A stretch of 23,561 nucleotides of DNA from Phycisphaerales bacterium UBA7800 (GCA_002480565.1 DLCK01000088.1:21212-44772), one strand, 5' to 3'. Numbered from the stretch's first letter, positions 1 through 6,900 are shown. The notes: generated from the letters alone by a model not told the origin. Program-made: numbers and translations.

Positions 1-32
1 CGCTTCCTTACGGTCGCGGCTCGTGGATACAT
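1..32 (-). CDS. N-terminal fragment of the gene downstream of nifK (cut by window edge)
   Basis: The nifK stop TGA (34-32) shares its A with an ATG at 32-30, giving a TGATG overlap typical of translational coupling. The frame stays open to the window edge and begins MYPRAATVRK. Only ten residues are visible, so the product cannot be identified. By position it would be the next nif gene, often nifE or another cofactor gene in this gene order, but that is inference. No strong ribosome-binding site is seen inside the nifK 3' end, which would fit coupled translation. Confidence 0.4.
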   Translation of the reverse strand, partial: MYPRAATVRK

Positions 33-1432
33 CACATCGTCAGTTCGAAGGATTCTTCAGGTGAGTCACGATCCTGGCGATCCATGAGGACATTGAGAAT
101 CTGTTCGAGGACACGGATGGCACCGGTGTATCCGACGGTCGGGAAGAACTGATGTCCGACGCGGTCGAGAATGGGAAAGCCATGTCGCACGTAGGGGATG
201 TCATCATCACGAGCGATGTACTTGCCATAGGTGTTGCCCATGAGCAGGTCGACTTTGTTGGGATCGCTCTTGATCCACTGGTGCATGAGGTACATATCTG
301 CACAGGGGCCTTGACGAACTTGGGCATCATGGACGCGATCACCCAGGACATCGCCCATTCGTTTGAGGAACTTCTTACCAGGTGTTCCGGTGACGACATA
401 CTTGGGGAGCATATCCACGGACATGAGCAGTTCGGAGAGTCCGACGAGTTGATCGGGGTCCCCCCAAAGGGCTGCGGTCTTGCCATAGAAGTATTGATGC
501 ATGTCGGTCATCAGATCCAGGAGTCGCCCGCGTTCGTTTCGAATTTCTTCGGGAACGAATCCGCCGTTGAGGCTGCGCATGGCCATGATGAATTTGTCGG
601 TCGCATGCAATCCAATGGGCAATCCCATCGTGGTTTGTGGCACGCTGCATTTGGCGAACAAAGCCTTGGCAGCAGGACCGGAACAGACAGGCCCTAATGC
701 GATGGTCTGTTGTGCATCACCTGCTGCGACGAGTTCATCGGTGGTGACGCCACCTTTGGGATACATTTCATGGATGCCGGTTTGTGGAGCATCAAGTACG
801 CCGGAGGTGTCGGGGAACATGATCGGGTCAAGTCCCATGAGTTTGGCCAGGCGTTTGATTTCCACCATGTCCGCCGGTTCAACATAGCCGGGGATGATGT
901 TCACACGACGGGCGACTTTGTCTTCACGGGTTGATTTTGCGAAGTAGTCGACCATGGCTTTGGTCATGTTCGCAAAGCCGGTGGTGTGTGAACCCACATA
1001 CGAAGGCGTATTGGCATGAATGACAAACTTGCCTTCGGGGACGACACCTTTATCGACCGCAGCTTCAGCGATCTGCGGGACATCATCACCAATGGTTTCC
1101 GACAGGCAGGTCGTATGCACCGCGACCACATCGGGCTTGTACAACGTGAACATGTTTTCCAACGCGGTAATCAAGTTGGCCTGACCGCCGAACACGGAGG
1201 AGCCTTCGGTAAATGAGCTGGTACCGGCCATCGCTGGTTCTTTGTAGTGACGGCTTAGTGTTGAGCGGTGATACGAGCAGCAACCTTGTGAGCCGTGGGA
1301 ATGCGGAAGACATTTATGGATACCCAAAGCTGCATACATCGCGCCGATGGGTTGGCAAGTCTTGGCAGGGTTCACTGTCAGCGACGTACGCTCGTGAACT
1401 TCTCCGCCTTTGGTGTGTCTGAGTAGGGACAT
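32..1432 (-). CDS. nifK: Nitrogenase molybdenum-iron protein beta subunit NifK
   Basis: Beta subunit of the MoFe protein (466 aa), which with NifD forms the cytoplasmic alpha2beta2 tetramer that reduces N2 and holds the P-cluster at the alpha/beta interface. The three beta P-cluster cysteines are visible: C26 in PAKTCQPIGA, C51 in GSQGCC, and C109 in HTTCLSETIGDD. Relative to Azotobacter-type NifK (~520 aa) it lacks about 45 N-terminal residues, as in Clostridium and cluster III proteins. The ATG at 1432 has AAGGA (1445-1441) eight bases upstream. It is the third gene of nifHDK, and the spacer to nifD (166 bp) encodes no delta subunit, so this is a Mo-type rather than a V- or Fe-only enzyme. 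The stop overlaps the start of a further gene. Confidence 0.98.
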   Translation of the reverse strand: MSLLRHTKGGEVHERTSLTVNPAKTCQPIGAMYAALGIHKCLPHSHGSQGCCSYHRSTLSRHYKEPAMAGTSSFTEGSSVFGGQANLITALENMFTLYKPDVVAVHTTCLSETIGDDVPQIAEAAVDKGVVPEGKFVIHANTPSYVGSHTTGFANMTKAMVDYFAKSTREDKVARRVNIIPGYVEPADMVEIKRLAKLMGLDPIMFPDTSGVLDAPQTGIHEMYPKGGVTTDELVAAGDAQQTIALGPVCSGPAAKALFAKCSVPQTTMGLPIGLHATDKFIMAMRSLNGGFVPEEIRNERGRLLDLMTDMHQYFYGKTAALWGDPDQLVGLSELLMSVDMLPKYVVTGTPGKKFLKRMGDVLGDRVHDAQVRQGPCADMYLMHQWIKSDPNKVDLLMGNTYGKYIARDDDIPYVRHGFPILDRVGHQFFPTVGYTGAIRVLEQILNVLMDRQDRDSPEESFELTM

Positions 1433-1440
1433 TTTGTTTA

Positions 1441-1445
1441 TCCTT
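1441..1445 (-). promoter_or_regulatory. Ribosome-binding site of nifK
   Basis: The minus strand reads AAGGA, eight bases before the ATG at 1432. It shows that nifK has its own initiation signal despite the repeat element in the spacer, and it supports the short N-terminus. Confidence 0.7.
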
Positions 1446-1502
1446 GGTTTTGTAGGGTTTTTCTAGGTGTTGGTGGTTTGATGATCGTTGCAGTTGACTG
1501 GC

Positions 1503-1592
1503 AAGGGAGTAGGGAATAGTGATTAGGGAGCAGGTTTAAGGCAGGCGGAGTTGCATTTTTTTCTACTCCCTACTGCCTAATCACTACTCCCT
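1503..1592. repeat. Dispersed inverted repeat (GGGAGTAG family) in the nifD-nifK spacer
   Basis: A 90-bp imperfect palindrome fills most of the spacer. TAGTGATTAGG (1517-1527) pairs with CCTAATCACTA (1576-1586), and AGGGAGTAG (1504-1512) pairs with CTACTCCCT at 1584-1592 or 1563-1571. Each arm is itself built of tandem variants of the unit AGGGAGTAG. The right end lies seven bases from the nifD stop. In the nif transcript it would fold into a long hairpin, so it could affect RNA stability or nifK expression. Repeats of this appearance are common as dispersed intergenic elements, but whether they recur in this genome cannot be seen here. Confidence 0.8.
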
Positions 1593-1598
1593 CAAAAG

Positions 1599-3233
1599 TC
1601 ATTCATCCCACGGTGCTTTGATCATCTTCCAGACCTGGGCGTTGACCATGCGGTCGATTTCTTCGTAGAACTCGATCGCACCTTTAAAGCCAGCGTAGGG
1701 TCCGCCGTAGTCGTAACTGTGAAGCTGTTTACAAGGGACGCCCATTTTCTGGACAACATATTTTTCCTTGATACCTGCACAGAATAGATCGGGCTTGACC
1801 TTCTTGATCAGTTCATCCGTCTCATAGTGGTTGATGTCGTCGATCACCAAAGCTTTTTCAGCCATCTGAGTCATCATGCCGTCGTACTCTGCGAAGGTGT
1901 AACCCTTTTCTTCCTTGGCCCACTTGTCGCGGACCTTGTCGCTGTCGTACATGTCCGGGTCAGCATCAATGTGCAACTCTTCAATGTTGCGACTGTCGGC
2001 ATCAATCTTGATATCCGGGATCACAGCACGGCCTTCATAGTCATCGCGGTGAGCAAACTCGTAACCGGCTGCAATCGTCTTCATGCCCAGTTCACCAAAG
2101 AGGTCCTGGTAATGATGAGCACGCGAGCCGCCGACGAACATCATCACGCGCTTGCCTTCAAGGTTCGGCCGATGCTTCTTTTGAGCTTCAAAGACTGCGG
2201 GATACTCTTCACTGATGACTTTTTCGATCTGCTCAATGAGGTCTTCGTCTGCGAAGTATTCGCCAATTTTACGCAAGCTCTTGGCAGTGGACTTGGCACC
2301 GATGAAGTTGACTTTGATCCACGGAACGCCGTACTTTTTCTCGATCATGTCCGCGACATAGTTAATCGAGCGGTGACACATCACGGCATTGAGGTTGGCC
2401 ATGTGAGCGTTGGCGAACTGGTCATAGGTACTGTTGCCTGAGAAGGTGGAGACCAGTTCAATGCCGCAGCGTTCGAGGAGGTCTTCAAGGACAAAGGCAT
2501 CACCACCGATGTTGTATTCACCAAGCAGGTTGATGGAAAACTTGCTGCGTTTGGTGTTGTCGGTTCCGACGACGTGTTTGAAAATCTGGTTGTTGGCAAT
2601 GTGGTGACCCGCCGACTGGGAGACGCCTTTGTAGCCTTCGCAGGAGAAGCCGAAGATGTTGATCCCCAGCTTGCGTTTCATTTCCAGTGAAACCTGATGC
2701 ACGTCATCCCCGATGAGTCCGACGGGGCAGGTCGAGAAGACAGCAATCGCTTTGGGTTGGAAGATGTCATAGGCTTCCTGGATGGCTGCTGCGAGTTTCT
2801 TTTCACCGCCGAAGATGATGTTTTCATCCTGCATGTCCGTTGAGAAGCAGTAGGTCATGTAGTTGGCATCGGTGTCATTGGGGGCTGACGTCTGGTTGCG
2901 ACGTGTGAGCCATGAGTAGTAACCGCAACCGATGGGGCCATGCGTGATGTTCACGATGTCACGTGTCGGCCCGAGGATCACACCTTTACAGCCGGCATAG
3001 GTACAGCCTCGCTGAGAGATGATCCCTGGGATGGTGCGTGTATTTGCACCAATCTGCGGGAGGGTGACGGTGCCGTCTTCATTGACGGTTTTTTCATTGA
3101 CAAGGAATTGTTTTTCGCGTTTGCGTCGCGACTTTTTGGGGTAAGCACTAAGTAGTTCTTCGCGAAGGGATTCACTGGTAAGCGATCCATCTTGCGTGAG
3201 TTCAACGGCTTGCTGGGGGGAGTCAGGTGCCAC
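1599..3233 (-). CDS. nifD: Nitrogenase molybdenum-iron protein alpha subunit NifD (clostridial/cluster III type)
   Basis: Alpha subunit of the MoFe protein (544 aa), carrying FeMo-cofactor and half of the P-cluster ligands. P-cluster cysteines are C77 (RGCTYAGCKG), C103 (GPIGCGYYSW) and C169 (FSTCPVGLIGDD). FeMo-co ligands are C286 (MCHRSINYV) and H505 (LHSYDYGGPYAG). The residues equivalent to Azotobacter alpha-Val70, Gln191 and His195 are present (V85, Q206, H210). A roughly 50-residue insertion around residues 390-450, rich in Asp and Glu, is the hallmark of Clostridium pasteurianum-like enzymes. The N-terminus is about 15 residues longer than in Azotobacter. The start is GTG at 3233, supported by AGGAG seven bases upstream. 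All key ligands are intact, so the enzyme should be functional. Confidence 0.98.
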   Translation of the reverse strand: MAPDSPQQAVELTQDGSLTSESLREELLSAYPKKSRRKREKQFLVNEKTVNEDGTVTLPQIGANTRTIPGIISQRGCTYAGCKGVILGPTRDIVNITHGPIGCGYYSWLTRRNQTSAPNDTDANYMTYCFSTDMQDENIIFGGEKKLAAAIQEAYDIFQPKAIAVFSTCPVGLIGDDVHQVSLEMKRKLGINIFGFSCEGYKGVSQSAGHHIANNQIFKHVVGTDNTKRSKFSINLLGEYNIGGDAFVLEDLLERCGIELVSTFSGNSTYDQFANAHMANLNAVMCHRSINYVADMIEKKYGVPWIKVNFIGAKSTAKSLRKIGEYFADEDLIEQIEKVISEEYPAVFEAQKKHRPNLEGKRVMMFVGGSRAHHYQDLFGELGMKTIAAGYEFAHRDDYEGRAVIPDIKIDADSRNIEELHIDADPDMYDSDKVRDKWAKEEKGYTFAEYDGMMTQMAEKALVIDDINHYETDELIKKVKPDLFCAGIKEKYVVQKMGVPCKQLHSYDYGGPYAGFKGAIEFYEEIDRMVNAQVWKMIKAPWDE

Positions 3234-3240
3234 GTGGGTT

Positions 3241-3245
3241 CTCCT
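3241..3245 (-). promoter_or_regulatory. Ribosome-binding site deciding the GTG start of nifD
   Basis: The minus strand reads AGGAG, then seven bases, then GTG (3233-3231). This strong site fixes the GTG start. Confidence 0.75.
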
Positions 3246-3339
3246 GTAAATCGTGGTCGTACGAATAGCGGTATGGGATCAAACCCATCTGATTCACTGA
3301 AATTCAGCGTGTTTATGGTGTTTTATGTTTTGTTTTTGT

Positions 3340-3434
3340 TGAACCACAGAGTCACAGAGTCACAGAGGAAGACAAAGGCAAGAGATAGAAATTTGATTTG
3401 TTTTTTCTCTGTGTCTCAGTGCCTCTGTGGTTCA
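3340..3434. repeat. CAGAG-family inverted repeat in the nifH-nifD spacer
   Basis: A 95-bp element with 28-bp arms (3340-3367 and 3407-3434) that match at about 25 of 28 positions, around a 39-bp AT-rich loop. The left arm contains tandem ACAGAGTC units. The right arm read in reverse complement begins TGAACCACAGAGGCAC. The element ends nine bases after the nifH stop, so the nif mRNA would form a long hairpin just behind nifH. Such hairpins between nifH and nifD are known in other diazotrophs to favour nifH mRNA abundance; that role here is inference. The arm motif ACC(A/G)CAGAGGC(A/G)C is shared with the termini of the GxxExxY cassette at 6853-7335. Confidence 0.85.
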
Positions 3435-3443
3435 GCCATGGAC

Positions 3444-4277
3444 TTAGCCTACGGCTTCGAGCAGACCGAATTCCATGAGCAGGCTTTCGAGTTCTTCGAT
3501 TTCCATGGGCTTGGGCACGACGAACATTTCGTTGTTGTCGATGTTCCGAGCCAAGGCACGGTATTCGTTGGCCTGGGGCGCTTCGGGGTTCCATTCGATG
3601 ACGGTTTTCTTGCGGATTTCCGCACGCTGCACGTCATTGTCTCGGGGAACGAAGTGAACCATTTTCGTGCCCAGGCGTTTGGCGAATTCTTCGATCATTT
3701 CTTTTTCGTTGTCGACGTTACGGCTGTTGCAGATCAGGCCGCCCAGTCGCACACCGCCGGACTCTGCGAATTTCATGATGCCTTTGCAGATGTTGTTGGC
3801 TGCATACATGGCCATCATTTCACCGGAACAGACGATGTAAATTTCCTGGGCTTTACCTTGACGAATCGGCATGGCGAAACCGCCACAGACCACGTCGCCG
3901 AGCACGTCATAAAATGCGTAGTCGAGTTCTTCGGATTCTTCATAGGCACCGAGTTGTTCGAGCATGTTAATCGAGGTGATGATCCCGCGGCCTGCACAGC
4001 CTACCCCAGGTTCTGGGCCACCGGACTCAACGCATTGGCAACTGCCAAACCCACCGCGGCGGATGTCTTCAAGTTCAATGTCTTCACCTTCATCACGAAT
4101 GGTATCCAGCACGGACTTCTGTGACAGACCGCCCAGAAGCAAACGGGTGGAGTCGGCCTTGGGGTCGCAACCGACGACCAAAACCTTCTTACCCATCTCC
4201 GCCAGTGCAGCGACTGTGTTTTGTGTGGTGGTCGACTTGCCGATTCCGCCTTTACCGTAGATAGCGACTTTTCTCAT
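3444..4277 (-). CDS. nifH: Nitrogenase iron protein NifH (dinitrogenase reductase)
   Basis: Homodimeric Fe protein (277 aa) that transfers electrons to the MoFe protein with ATP hydrolysis. It has the P-loop GKGGIGKSTT (8-17), the DPKADSTR segment (38-45), and the two [4Fe-4S] ligands C94 (GVGCAGRG) and C131 (VVCGGFAMP). R97 next to C94 is the arginine that DraT ADP-ribosylates in organisms that have that system. The ATG at 4277 is the family start and has AAGGA eight bases upstream. The frame is open further upstream to 4457, but that stretch has no NifH similarity and covers the promoter. It is the first gene of nifHDK, behind a sigma-54 promoter. No nifI1/nifI2 genes fit in the 210-bp spacer before nifD. 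Confidence 0.99.
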   Translation of the reverse strand: MRKVAIYGKGGIGKSTTTQNTVAALAEMGKKVLVVGCDPKADSTRLLLGGLSQKSVLDTIRDEGEDIELEDIRRGGFGSCQCVESGGPEPGVGCAGRGIITSINMLEQLGAYEESEELDYAFYDVLGDVVCGGFAMPIRQGKAQEIYIVCSGEMMAMYAANNICKGIMKFAESGGVRLGGLICNSRNVDNEKEMIEEFAKRLGTKMVHFVPRDNDVQRAEIRKKTVIEWNPEAPQANEYRALARNIDNNEMFVVPKPMEIEELESLLMEFGLLEAVG

Positions 4278-4320
4278 GACTTGTTTCCTTTGTCTTGTTG
4301 GACTTATTTTCAGCTTTCGT

Positions 4321-4342
4321 GACGCGTGACTAATTTCGCGTC
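4321..4342 (-). promoter_or_regulatory. GC-rich stem-loop at the 5' end of the nifH leader
   Basis: GACGCG (4342-4337 on the minus strand) pairs with CGCGTC (4326-4321) around a 10-nt loop. With a predicted transcription start near 4349, the hairpin would lie within the first ~30 nt of the transcript and could protect the mRNA 5' end. It could also be an operator. The function is inference. Confidence 0.4.
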
Positions 4343-4359
4343 GTACGTCAAAGCCATTT

Positions 4360-4376
4360 GGCAAGGTTTGTGCCAA
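4360..4376 (-). promoter_or_regulatory. Sigma-54 (-24/-12) promoter of nifHDK
   Basis: The minus strand reads TTGGCACAAACCTTGCC from 4376 to 4360. The invariant GG (-24) and GC (-12) are separated by exactly ten bases, matching the RpoN consensus YTGGCAC-N5-TTGC. Predicted transcription start is near 4349, giving a leader of about 70 nt before the nifH ATG. This implies activation by an enhancer-binding protein such as NifA, which is not encoded in the window. Confidence 0.85.
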
Positions 4377-4518
4377 AAGATAAAAAAGTCTTATTTTAAA
4401 GGATGGGTCTTTTGATAAGGAACGCAAAAGGTGATGCTGTAAGTGGTCTGCTGACAATCAGATGGATGCAGTCAGAGTATGGCGCGATATTTTTTTGCGG
4501 ATTTTCGGACTTTTTTCA

Positions 4519-4536
4519 TGTTGCATTTGGGCAACA
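4519..4536. promoter_or_regulatory. 18-bp palindrome at enhancer distance from the nifH promoter
   Basis: TGTTGC-N6-GCAACA is a perfect inverted repeat centred about 150 bp upstream of the -24 element, a usual distance for activator sites of sigma-54 promoters. Read as a NifA-like box it has TGT-N12-ACA, two bases longer than the canonical N10 spacing. No canonical TGT-N10-ACA is found between 4380 and 4660. A second weaker dyad, GACA-N4-TGTC, is at 4576-4587. Confidence 0.45.
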
Positions 4537-4658
4537 CTGCGAAGAAACATTCGTGTCAAGGTGGTATCGGCGCGCGACACAATTGTCAGAAAAAGTCAAA
4601 GGCGTAAAGTGATGAATTGCTTAGCGTTTAAGCACAGATCAAGGCAGTGCGCAGAGAT

Positions 4659-5645
4659 TCAGCTTTCGTTGATCAGCACATCGTCCGAATCGGTGTAAAC
4701 CTGATCGTCAAACTCGGATTCTTCGGCCTGTTTGACTGGCTTGGCAGGTGCAGAGAGACGAGATTGGCGCTTGCGACGTGTCCGCTTGCCCGTGGCATAA
4801 AGTGGATCGGTTAAGGGGCGATCACTGGACAGACGTTTTTGCAATCGGTCGAGCGCTTCGATTTCCAATTGCCTCACACGTTCACGGGTCAAGCCGATCT
4901 CTCGGCCAATTTCCTTGAGGGTCAACGGTTCATTGCCATCAAGTCCATAACGCAAACGCAGGATGGTTGCTTCACGTTCGTCGATGGTGTCGAGCATGTG
5001 ACGGATCGTATTGAGGTCATCACGCTTAAAGACATTGTCCTCAGGCTGAGGTGTTTTGTGATCCTGAAGCAGTTCGGCAATGGCGACACTTTCATCTTCG
5101 CCTTTGGCTTCGGTTTGAGCAGGACGCTGAAAGGCGCTGATGGCTTTTTTGATCATGCGCATTTTGCGGGGCGCGATGTCCAGAGCCTTGGCCAACTCCT
5201 CGTTGCTTGGCGGGTGTCCGAGTTCTTCTTCAAGTTCACGACTTTTGCGTTTCCACTTGGAAATGAGTTCCACCATGTATGCTGGAATGTGAACCGGCTG
5301 AACCGCATTGATGAGCGCTCGCTTGATTGCTTGTTTGATCCACCATGAAGCATAGGTCGAAAAACGGGCACCCTGATCCGGGTCGAACGCTTCGACAGCT
5401 CGCATCAATCCCAGATTGCCTTCTTCAATCAGATCATGAAGGGGCAGGCCACGATTGGAATAACGCTTGGCAATGTTGACCACCAGACGCAGGTTCGACC
5501 GGATCATACGATCACGTGAGAACGGGCAGTTCTCATTAATGATCTTCCAGCACAGATCGCGTTCTTCCTGAGCAGTGAGGAGTGGCGACTCATCAATCTG
5601 CTTGAGGTAAAGCTCAAGATTGCTTTTGACACCGCGTGCGGCCAT
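4659..5645 (-). CDS. RNA polymerase sigma-70 factor, RpoD/SigA-like, short form
   Basis: A sigma-70 family factor (328 aa from the ATG at 5645) that directs core RNA polymerase to -10/-35 promoters. From this start it has region 1.2 (LELYLKQIDESPLLTAQEE, about 10-28), region 2 with the -10 recognition segment FSTYASWWIKQAI (about 95-107), region 3, and region 4.2 helix-turn-helix TLKEIGREIGLTRERVRQLE (about 242-261). Region 1.1 is absent, so it is a group 2 or minimal primary factor. The C-terminal ~45 residues after region 4 are basic (KRTRRKRQSR) and then acidic. Other in-frame starts are ATG 5654 and TTG 5684; none has a strong ribosome-binding site. The gene lies 3' of the sugar kinase on the same strand. 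Any link to nif regulation is unsupported. Confidence 0.93.
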   Translation of the reverse strand: MAARGVKSNLELYLKQIDESPLLTAQEERDLCWKIINENCPFSRDRMIRSNLRLVVNIAKRYSNRGLPLHDLIEEGNLGLMRAVEAFDPDQGARFSTYASWWIKQAIKRALINAVQPVHIPAYMVELISKWKRKSRELEEELGHPPSNEELAKALDIAPRKMRMIKKAISAFQRPAQTEAKGEDESVAIAELLQDHKTPQPEDNVFKRDDLNTIRHMLDTIDEREATILRLRYGLDGNEPLTLKEIGREIGLTRERVRQLEIEALDRLQKRLSSDRPLTDPLYATGKRTRRKRQSRLSAPAKPVKQAEESEFDDQVYTDSDDVLINES

Positions 5646-5687
5646 GAAAACCATCCGATCTTGCCGGCATGCTCCGGAAGGCAAGCT

Positions 5688-5702
5688 GCGACACAGTGTC
5701 GC
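5688..5702. promoter_or_regulatory. Perfect 15-bp palindrome upstream of the sigma factor gene
   Basis: GCGACAC-A-GTGTCGC is a perfect dyad 43-57 bp upstream of the sigma factor ATG. It could be a repressor operator or a leader hairpin. It is not followed by a T-run, so it is not a terminator. Confidence 0.4.
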
Positions 5703-5778
5703 GACTCACAGTTAAAGTCGGTTGGTTTGAGAGGCGTCTTAAGATCGATGGGGTAAATACAGGAGAAAGGTGACTTGT

Positions 5779-6753
5779 TTAATCGTTACGATTGGCATCC
5801 CAGGCAATGGCGGCAGCACCGATAAGTCCGGCATCATTGCCCAGCTTCGCAATATTGAGCGTCACGCCATTGGGAGCCGCGTGCCAGTTCTGAGCTTCAA
5901 AGTGCGAATTGATCCGAGAAATCAAGGCATCACCCGCCAAAGCCATGCCACCAGCGAAGACAAACATCTGCGGGTCAAGAATCCGTGTCAGGTTGATGCA
6001 GGCCAATGCCAGGTAATACGCAGTCTGATCAATCACATCTGTCGCCAACTCATCGCCGTTAGCTGCTGCATCAAAGATCACTTTGGCGGTGACCTGCTGT
6101 GGGTCGGATTTGTAGATTTCCTGGAGAGACGATGGTTTACCTTTGGCAAGTAATTCACAAGCCCGAACCGCCGTCCGTGATGCTGAAGAATAGGTTTCCA
6201 GACAGCCACGTTGTCCGCAGCCACATTCTCGGCCATCAGGTTGAACAATCATATGTCCAATTTCCGCAGCGTATCCGCAGGTTCCCTGGACGATCTGCCC
6301 GTTGAGGACGATGCCACTGCCGACACCTGTTCCCAGGGTAATCATGATCAGGTTTTGGATATCCGGTGACGCGCCCACGCCAACCCAGTATTCACCAAAT
6401 GCCGCTGCGTTGGCATCATTTGCCAAAACGGTAGGGCGTCCCAGCGCCTGGGCGATTAGGTTTCGCATGGGATAGTTCGACCAACCTGAAAGATTGGGTG
6501 ACGAGATCACAATGCCGTTTTCAGCATCCACCGGACCGGGGCTGCCGATGCCGATGTAGGTGATATCCTTAAGTGACATCTCTGCTGCACTGACCACGGT
6601 GTTGGCAGCATCGACCATGTTCTTGAGCACACGATCAGCCCCGTACTTGGCTTCGGTGGGTTGAGAATGTTTACGGATCACCTTGCCTGTGTCATCAATG
6701 ACACCGGTTTTAATATTCGTCCCGCCAAGATCAATGCCAAGGAAATAGGTCAT
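5779..6753 (-). CDS. ROK-family sugar kinase, probably glucokinase
   Basis: Cytoplasmic kinase (324 aa) predicted to phosphorylate glucose or a related hexose or hexosamine with ATP. Visible motifs are the phosphate-binding loop DLGGTNIK (8-15), the catalytic Asp113 in ANDANAAAFGE, the second ATP loop GTGVGSG (141-147), and the ROK zinc site formed by H167 (EIGHM) with C177, C179 and C184 (CGCGQRGCLE). There is no N-terminal helix-turn-helix, so it is an enzyme rather than a ROK repressor. Length and motifs fit ROK glucokinases, but substrate cannot be fixed from sequence. ATG 6753 has only a weak ribosome-binding site. It has its own sigma-70 promoter and may be cotranscribed with the sigma factor gene downstream. 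Confidence 0.93.
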   Translation of the reverse strand: MTYFLGIDLGGTNIKTGVIDDTGKVIRKHSQPTEAKYGADRVLKNMVDAANTVVSAAEMSLKDITYIGIGSPGPVDAENGIVISSPNLSGWSNYPMRNLIAQALGRPTVLANDANAAAFGEYWVGVGASPDIQNLIMITLGTGVGSGIVLNGQIVQGTCGYAAEIGHMIVQPDGRECGCGQRGCLETYSSASRTAVRACELLAKGKPSSLQEIYKSDPQQVTAKVIFDAAANGDELATDVIDQTAYYLALACINLTRILDPQMFVFAGGMALAGDALISRINSHFEAQNWHAAPNGVTLNIAKLGNDAGLIGAAAIAWDANRND

Positions 6754-6786
6754 GCTTAATACTTCAATGAATTAAATAATATATCA

Positions 6787-6814
6787 ATCATAGAAAACGG
6801 ACACTGAAAGTCAA
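6787..6814 (-). promoter_or_regulatory. Sigma-70 promoter of the ROK kinase gene
   Basis: On the minus strand TTGACT (6814-6809), a 16-bp spacer and TATGAT (6792-6787) match the -35 and -10 consensus at five of six positions each. Expected start of transcription is near 6780, 27 nt before the ATG. Confidence 0.6.
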
Positions 6815-6852
6815 TCCAGAGTCCGGGGGTGTATGGAATATTGTACGTTTTA

Positions 6853-6900
6853 CAAAGCAGTTTTTACCGCAGTGGCGCAGAGGACTCAGAGTTAAGAGAG
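6853..6900. repeat. Left terminal inverted repeat of the GxxExxY cassette
   Basis: Begins CAAAGCAGTTTTTACCGCAG and pairs with 7289-7335. It covers the stop codon of the GxxExxY gene. Confidence 0.8.

Larger units (their letters stand above)
4278..4658. other. Intergenic region between nifH and the sigma factor gene
   Basis: About 380 bp without a convincing gene. It contains the nifH ribosome-binding site, the leader hairpin, the sigma-54 promoter and the upstream palindrome. Close to the sigma factor stop is a short hairpin GCTTA-N5-TAAGC (4619-4633) without a T-run, so it is not a clear terminator. The stretch 4643-4662 (GCAGTGCGCAGAGATTCAG) resembles the CAGAG repeat ends and may be a decayed copy. 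Confidence 0.6.

Noticed and set aside
152..697. Plus-strand open frame antisense to nifK
   Set aside because: Shadow of nifK codon bias, with no family similarity.
3346..3368. Tandem ACAGAGTC units as a possible CRISPR or direct-repeat array
   Set aside because: Units are contiguous, 8 bp long and without spacers; they are part of an inverted-repeat arm.
3192..4124. Long plus-strand open frame (310 codons) antisense to nifH and its spacer
   Set aside because: It lies opposite a certain gene, crosses the repeat element, and its translation follows the codon pattern of the nifH complement. No ribosome-binding site or recognisable family.
4278..4457. In-frame upstream extension of nifH by 60 codons
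   Set aside because: NifH starts at MRKVAIYGKGG with a good ribosome-binding site. The extension covers the sigma-54 promoter and its leader.
4619..4633. GCTTA/TAAGC hairpin after the sigma factor gene as a terminator
   Set aside because: Five-base stem with no T-run downstream.
4659..5645. Sigma factor as a dedicated nif regulator
   Set aside because: The nif promoter is of the sigma-54 type, while this is a sigma-70 factor. Adjacency on the same strand is the only link.
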